Assembly: GCA_021163805.1 (NCBI GenBank)
Contig: JAGGTL010000001.1
Location: 1-8,441 of the forward strand
Direction of reading: 5' to 3'
Source of the DNA: Candidatus Aenigmatarchaeota archaeon
Lineage (GTDB): Archaea; Aenigmatarchaeota; Aenigmatarchaeia; QMZS01
Length of the DNA: 8,441 bases
The position numbers and the translations under genes were made by a program. Of the stretch, positions 5,594 to 8,441 are shown piece after piece; position 1 is the stretch's first letter, and each line of letters starts with the position of its first letter. The notes below the pieces were generated by a model. The model was given only the letters and a program-made list of their open reading frames with translations, was not told where the DNA came from and searched no databases.

Positions 5594-7033
5594 TCAATAA
5601 CTCTTGCAAGCATAAACATAAACCTTCGCTTCTTTTCCGCAGACCACGCATTTTTTGTTTTTTGGCTTTTCTTCTTCTGGATATAAAGTTCCGGCAATTT
5701 CGCAAATATCTTTTAATTCAGCTGCGCATCTTTCTCCCTCCGCATCTCTCGAACAAAAAGGAATTTTTACAAAACCGAAATTAGTTTTTCTCTCCAACTC
5801 TTCTTTTGTGTCGGCTTCTGATATTGCTTTTTCAAAAAATTTATTCGCCCTCTCTTTTAAATTTTCTTCAATTTCTTTTTCCAATTCTTTTATTTTCTCA
5901 ATTAATTCTTCCATTTTAATGAAAACTTTTTCTCTCTTGTCTCTCTTAAATAAACAAATCTCCTTTTTTTCCAATTCTCTCTCTCCAATTTCAATCCTTG
6001 CGGGGACACCCTTCAATTCCCACTCGTAAAATTTTGATCCCGCGCTTTTGTCTCTCTTATCAATTTCAACCCGGTAATCTTGCAATATTTTTTTTACTTC
6101 TTCGCAATATTTTAAAATTTCATTTTCTTTTCCCTTTTTCAGAATTGGGATGATTATAATCTGAATTGGAGAAAGAAAAAACGGCAAAATAAGACCAAAA
6201 TCATCCGAATGTAGAGAGATAATCGTTGCAACTGTTCTGGATATGGGCGGTCCATAACAGGTCTGATAAACAAAATTTTCTTTTTCATTTTCATCAACGA
6301 ATTTTATATTAAAGGGTTTTGAAAAATTCTGCCCCAGATAATGCGTGCTTGGTAATTGCAATCTTTTTCTATCCGGCAGAATTGTGTCCGCTGCAAAGGT
6401 GAAAACTGAACCTTTAAATTTATCCCATTCCGGCCTTTTAAAAAATAAGAAGGGTATGCCTAGTTTGTGATAAACTTTTTTTGTAATCTCCATATCTTCT
6501 TTAACCTGATTCAGAGCTTCTTTTTCTGTTGCAAAGGCATTGTGTGCCTCTATCCACAAAAATTCTCTTGTCCGAATTAAAGGTTTTGTTGCTTTCGTTT
6601 CATATCTGAATACAGAACAACTCTGATATAATTTTAAAGGAAGATCTAGATAAGATCTTATCCAGAAAGGATATATGGAGTAAAAGGACGTTTCACTTGT
6701 AGGTCTTAGAGCGAGCTTTCTTTCCAGTTTTTTGTTTCCCGCCCGATCAATCCAGAAAACTTCTGGAGCAAAGCCTTCAACATGCTCTTTTTCCACTTCA
6801 AAATTTTCTTCCGGTATTATCGTGGGGAATAGAACTTTTTTATGCCCTTTATTTTTTAATTCTTTCTCCCAGATTCCATAAATTTTGTCGGTTATTTCCA
6901 TTAACCACGGCCTGAGTATATTAAATCCTTTAACATTATATCTGTCTTCAACCAATTCGGCCTTCTCCAAAATCTGTAAATACCATTTGGAAAAATCTTC
7001 TTTTTTTGCGTTTAGTTCTCTTGGCTTTTCCAT
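5594..7033 (-). CDS. proS: Prolyl-tRNA synthetase, archaeal/eukaryotic type
   Basis: Charges tRNA-Pro with proline using ATP; cytoplasmic class II synthetase. The 479-residue product has motif 1 around VLFPTIIPE (67-75), the PTSET loop (111-115), motif 2 FRYETKATKPLIRTREF (142-158), and motif 3 with R266 in a GPPISR context followed by HSDDFGLILP. The anticodon-binding domain starts near IQIIIIPI (290). The C-terminal zinc-binding domain has candidate ligands C427, C436, C462 and C465, and the protein ends in tyrosine as this family typically does. Length matches the archaeal type, which lacks the bacterial editing insertion. I chose ATG 7033, which gives the family-like MEKPRELNAKKEDFSKWY; an in-frame TTG at 7084 would add 17 unlike residues. 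A CTTTTATC element 29-37 bases upstream may be the promoter. It is divergent from rpl14. Confidence 0.95.
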   Translation of the reverse strand: MEKPRELNAKKEDFSKWYLQILEKAELVEDRYNVKGFNILRPWLMEITDKIYGIWEKELKNKGHKKVLFPTIIPEENFEVEKEHVEGFAPEVFWIDRAGNKKLERKLALRPTSETSFYSIYPFWIRSYLDLPLKLYQSCSVFRYETKATKPLIRTREFLWIEAHNAFATEKEALNQVKEDMEITKKVYHKLGIPFLFFKRPEWDKFKGSVFTFAADTILPDRKRLQLPSTHYLGQNFSKPFNIKFVDENEKENFVYQTCYGPPISRTVATIISLHSDDFGLILPFFLSPIQIIIIPILKKGKENEILKYCEEVKKILQDYRVEIDKRDKSAGSKFYEWELKGVPARIEIGERELEKKEICLFKRDKREKVFIKMEELIEKIKELEKEIEENLKERANKFFEKAISEADTKEELERKTNFGFVKIPFCSRDAEGERCAAELKDICEIAGTLYPEEEKPKNKKCVVCGKEAKVYVYACKSY

Positions 7034-7220
7034 AAATCTTTTTTTAAAAAAAGAAAATGAACGATAAAAGCTGATTTCTATCAAAATTAATTAGAAAGTT
7101 CAATTATATGGACTGTTCTTCTTTAAATATTGAAACGTGTCTCACAAATTTAATTTATTTGATTTTAAGTATGAATGGGATAGCGTAGAAAATTTAAAAA
7201 ATTGTATGTTAAAAAATTAA

Positions 7221-7228
7221 AATATTTA
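7221..7228 (+). promoter_or_regulatory. TATA-like box of rpl14
   Basis: AATATTTA lies 21-28 bases upstream of the ATG at 7249, and no ribosome binding site is visible. This suggests that rpl14 has its own leaderless promoter rather than being read from an upstream ribosomal operon. The flanking AT-richness lowers confidence. Confidence 0.4.
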
Positions 7229-7248
7229 TTTTTTTATCAAATAATAAA

Positions 7249-7647
7249 ATGAAAGCAATATCAGGAAAGGTGGTAAAAGCCTTAAATTCAGGGAGTATAT
7301 TAAACTGTGCAGACAATAGCGGGGCAAAAAAAGTTCAGATAATCTCATTTAAAACTTATAAGGGGAGGAAAAGAAGATATCCCAGCGGTGGCGTTGGGGA
7401 TGTTGTCACCTGTGTGGTCAAAAAAGGTGATTTTAAATTAAGACATAAACTTCAATATGGGGTAATAATAAGGCAAAAAAAAGAATATAGAAGAAGTAAT
7501 GGAATGAGAATTTGTTTTGAAGATAACGCATTAATACTGGTTGACAAAAAAATCGCCCCTTTGGGTTCGGAGATAAAAGGTCCCATGGCGAAGGAAGTTG
7601 TTGAAAGATTCTTACCTCTTGGAAAAATTGCTTCAATTGTGGTTTAG
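7249..7647 (+). CDS. rpl14: 50S ribosomal protein uL14 (L14p)
   Basis: A 132-residue protein, the exact usual length of archaeal L14p. It binds 23S rRNA on the large subunit face that meets the small subunit. The family signature is clear: SGSILNCADNSGAKKVQIIS near residues 14-33, the basic loop KTYKGRKRRYPSGGVGD, VVKKG, and the conserved end GSEIKGPMAKEVVERFLPLGKIAS. In most archaea this gene sits in the S10/spc cluster between S17 and L24. Here the neighbours are proS (divergent) and a HIT-family gene, and no ribosomal gene is adjacent in the window, so the cluster is broken up in this genome. Confidence 0.97.
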   Translation: MKAISGKVVKALNSGSILNCADNSGAKKVQIISFKTYKGRKRRYPSGGVGDVVTCVVKKGDFKLRHKLQYGVIIRQKKEYRRSNGMRICFEDNALILVDKKIAPLGSEIKGPMAKEVVERFLPLGKIASIVV

Positions 7648-7703
7648 CATATCATAAAAGGGTTCGGTTTTAGAATGCTTAAAGAAGTGTCCCTCTGTTA
7701 TAA

Positions 7704-7727
7704 AGAATGTGGTATATTATACATTCT
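7704..7727. terminator. Inverted repeat downstream of rpl14
   Basis: AGAATGT (7704-7710) and ACATTCT (7721-7727) are a perfect 7-bp inverted repeat. Inner bases GTAT and ATAC can also pair. It lies 57 bases after the rpl14 stop and 94 bases before the next start, with no T-run following. It could be an mRNA 3' end or a regulatory hairpin. The rest of 7648-7820 holds no gene I can support. Confidence 0.3.
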
Positions 7728-7795
7728 GCTCACTTTCCAAAAAGTTCGTTAACAATAGAGGCGGTCTTTAAATTAAATTTAAGACAATATTAAAT

Positions 7796-7803
7796 TTTAT
7801 TTA
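7796..7803 (+). promoter_or_regulatory. TATA-like box of the HIT-family gene
   Basis: TTTATTTA lies 18-25 bases before the ATG at 7821. It is slightly close for a leaderless start. Another AT-rich candidate, TTTAAATTA near 7768-7776, would give a short leader. Weak evidence. Confidence 0.3.
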
Positions 7804-7820
7804 AATTACCAAAATGTATT

Positions 7821-8411
7821 ATGCCGGATTGCATATTCTGTAAAATTGTAAGAGGGGAAATACCCGCCTTAAAAGTTTATGAAGAGTCTTTAAATCTTGC
7901 TTTTCTTGACATAAATCCCTCCTCTTTGGGACATACAATCATAATTCCAAAAAAGCATTACCAAAAATTGGAGGAGATGCCAGAAGAAGAAGCAAAAGAA
8001 TTGTTTTCTGTTATTTTTAGATTAACAAAGATTATTCCAAAAAGTGTTGGAACAACAGATTGCAATATCGGGATAAACAATGGAAAATTCGCTGGGCAAG
8101 AAGTGCCTCATCTGCATTTCCACATAGTTCCTAGATTTGAAAGAGATAACGGCTTGCCGATTCAGGGACTCGTAAGAATGGAAGTAAAAAAAGAGGACTT
8201 GCCCAAAATTGCAGAGAAAATAAAAAAAGAAATTGAGGATTCTGAAGTATTTAAAGAAAGTGAAAAATCAGAAGAGCAAAAAAAAGAAAAATCAGAAGAA
8301 ATAAAAGAAGAGTCAACAAAAAGTTCTGAAAGAGAGTGGCAGGAATTTAATCTTGAAGAACAGGATAAAGCTCCAAATTATTCTGAGGTTAGAAGAGAAG
8401 AATTTTATTAG
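7821..8411 (+). CDS. HIT-family nucleotide phosphate hydrolase with acidic C-terminal tail
   Basis: Histidine-triad proteins hydrolyse nucleoside phosphoramidates or dinucleotide phosphates. The core fits the HINT/HIT pattern: CIFC (4-7), LDINPSSLGHTIIIPKKHY (29-47), the G-x-NNGKFAGQ loop (84-93), and the HLHFHIV triad (97-103) with nucleophile H99. Likely zinc ligands are C4, C7, H46 and H97. The core ends near residue 136. Roughly 60 more residues follow, rich in Glu, Lys and Ser (about 138-173), then a less repetitive end containing REWQEFNLEE and finishing REEFY. Ordinary HIT proteins are about 140 residues, so this tail is an addition, probably disordered, perhaps a protein- or RNA-contact segment. 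The frame is continuous with no stop at the junction. It is co-directional with rpl14, but 173 bases away with its own candidate promoter. Confidence 0.93.
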   Translation: MPDCIFCKIVRGEIPALKVYEESLNLAFLDINPSSLGHTIIIPKKHYQKLEEMPEEEAKELFSVIFRLTKIIPKSVGTTDCNIGINNGKFAGQEVPHLHFHIVPRFERDNGLPIQGLVRMEVKKEDLPKIAEKIKKEIEDSEVFKESEKSEEQKKEKSEEIKEESTKSSEREWQEFNLEEQDKAPNYSEVRREEFY

Positions 8412-8441
8412 AGATTATAAAAAATTAGAAGAGTGCAAGAA

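Noticed and set aside
5400..5705. Minus-strand frame of about 100 codons overlapping the end of proS
   Set aside because: It overlaps the conserved zinc-domain coding region of proS in another frame, has basic low-information sequence and covers the terminator tract; a shadow.
7034..7084. TTG start giving proS 17 extra residues
   Set aside because: The added residues do not resemble the family, and ATG 7033 begins a typical archaeal ProRS N-terminus.
7648..7820. tRNA or small RNA gene between rpl14 and the HIT gene
   Set aside because: No cloverleaf, T-loop GTTCRANNC or CCA end was found; only a 7-bp inverted repeat is supported.

Overview
The window reads as a low-GC archaeal chromosome segment. 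The archaeal signs are an archaeal/eukaryotic-type prolyl-tRNA synthetase, an archaeal-length uL14 ribosomal protein, an HMG-CoA reductase for mevalonate-derived lipids, an STT3/AglB-like membrane fragment, an archaeal AAA ATPase with a DUF4143 tail, and TATA-like boxes 20-30 bases upstream of start codons with no Shine-Dalgarno sites (leaderless transcription). A small-genome DPANN-type archaeon is my inference from composition and scattered housekeeping genes; the sequence does not prove it.

Layout. 1-521 (+) is the 3' part of an STT3/AglB-like gene that stops before the usual C-terminal catalytic domain. 522-763 holds a hairpin, a 23-codon ATPase-like gene start and the first copy of a 59-bp direct repeat. 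764-2080 (+) is a complete AAA/DUF4143 ATPase. 2081-2384 holds a decayed open frame resembling the C-terminus of a small nucleotidyltransferase; it contains the second repeat copy. 2385-3545 (+) is class II HMG-CoA reductase, convergent with an MFS transporter at 3662-4786 (-). 4787-5593 is a decayed or orphan region: a barely interrupted plus-strand frame ending at 5425, a T-rich terminator, then a degenerate copy of the 5' end of the HMG-CoA reductase gene. 5594-7033 (-) is proS, divergent from rpl14 (7249-7647, +), followed by a HIT-family protein with a long acidic tail (7821-8411, +).

How the genes relate. The intact genes look like single-gene transcription units; I see no operon coupling. 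The housekeeping genes serve lipid precursor synthesis, tRNA charging, the ribosome and nucleotide-phosphate metabolism. The most unusual part is 480-2300. There an ATPase gene sits between two near-identical 59-bp repeats (56/59 matches), which themselves encode the tail of a dead nucleotidyltransferase-like gene. The left copy is joined to what looks like the start of a second ATPase gene. This is best explained by duplication and deletion of an ATPase/nucleotidyltransferase pair. I found no transposase, CRISPR array, rRNA or tRNA.
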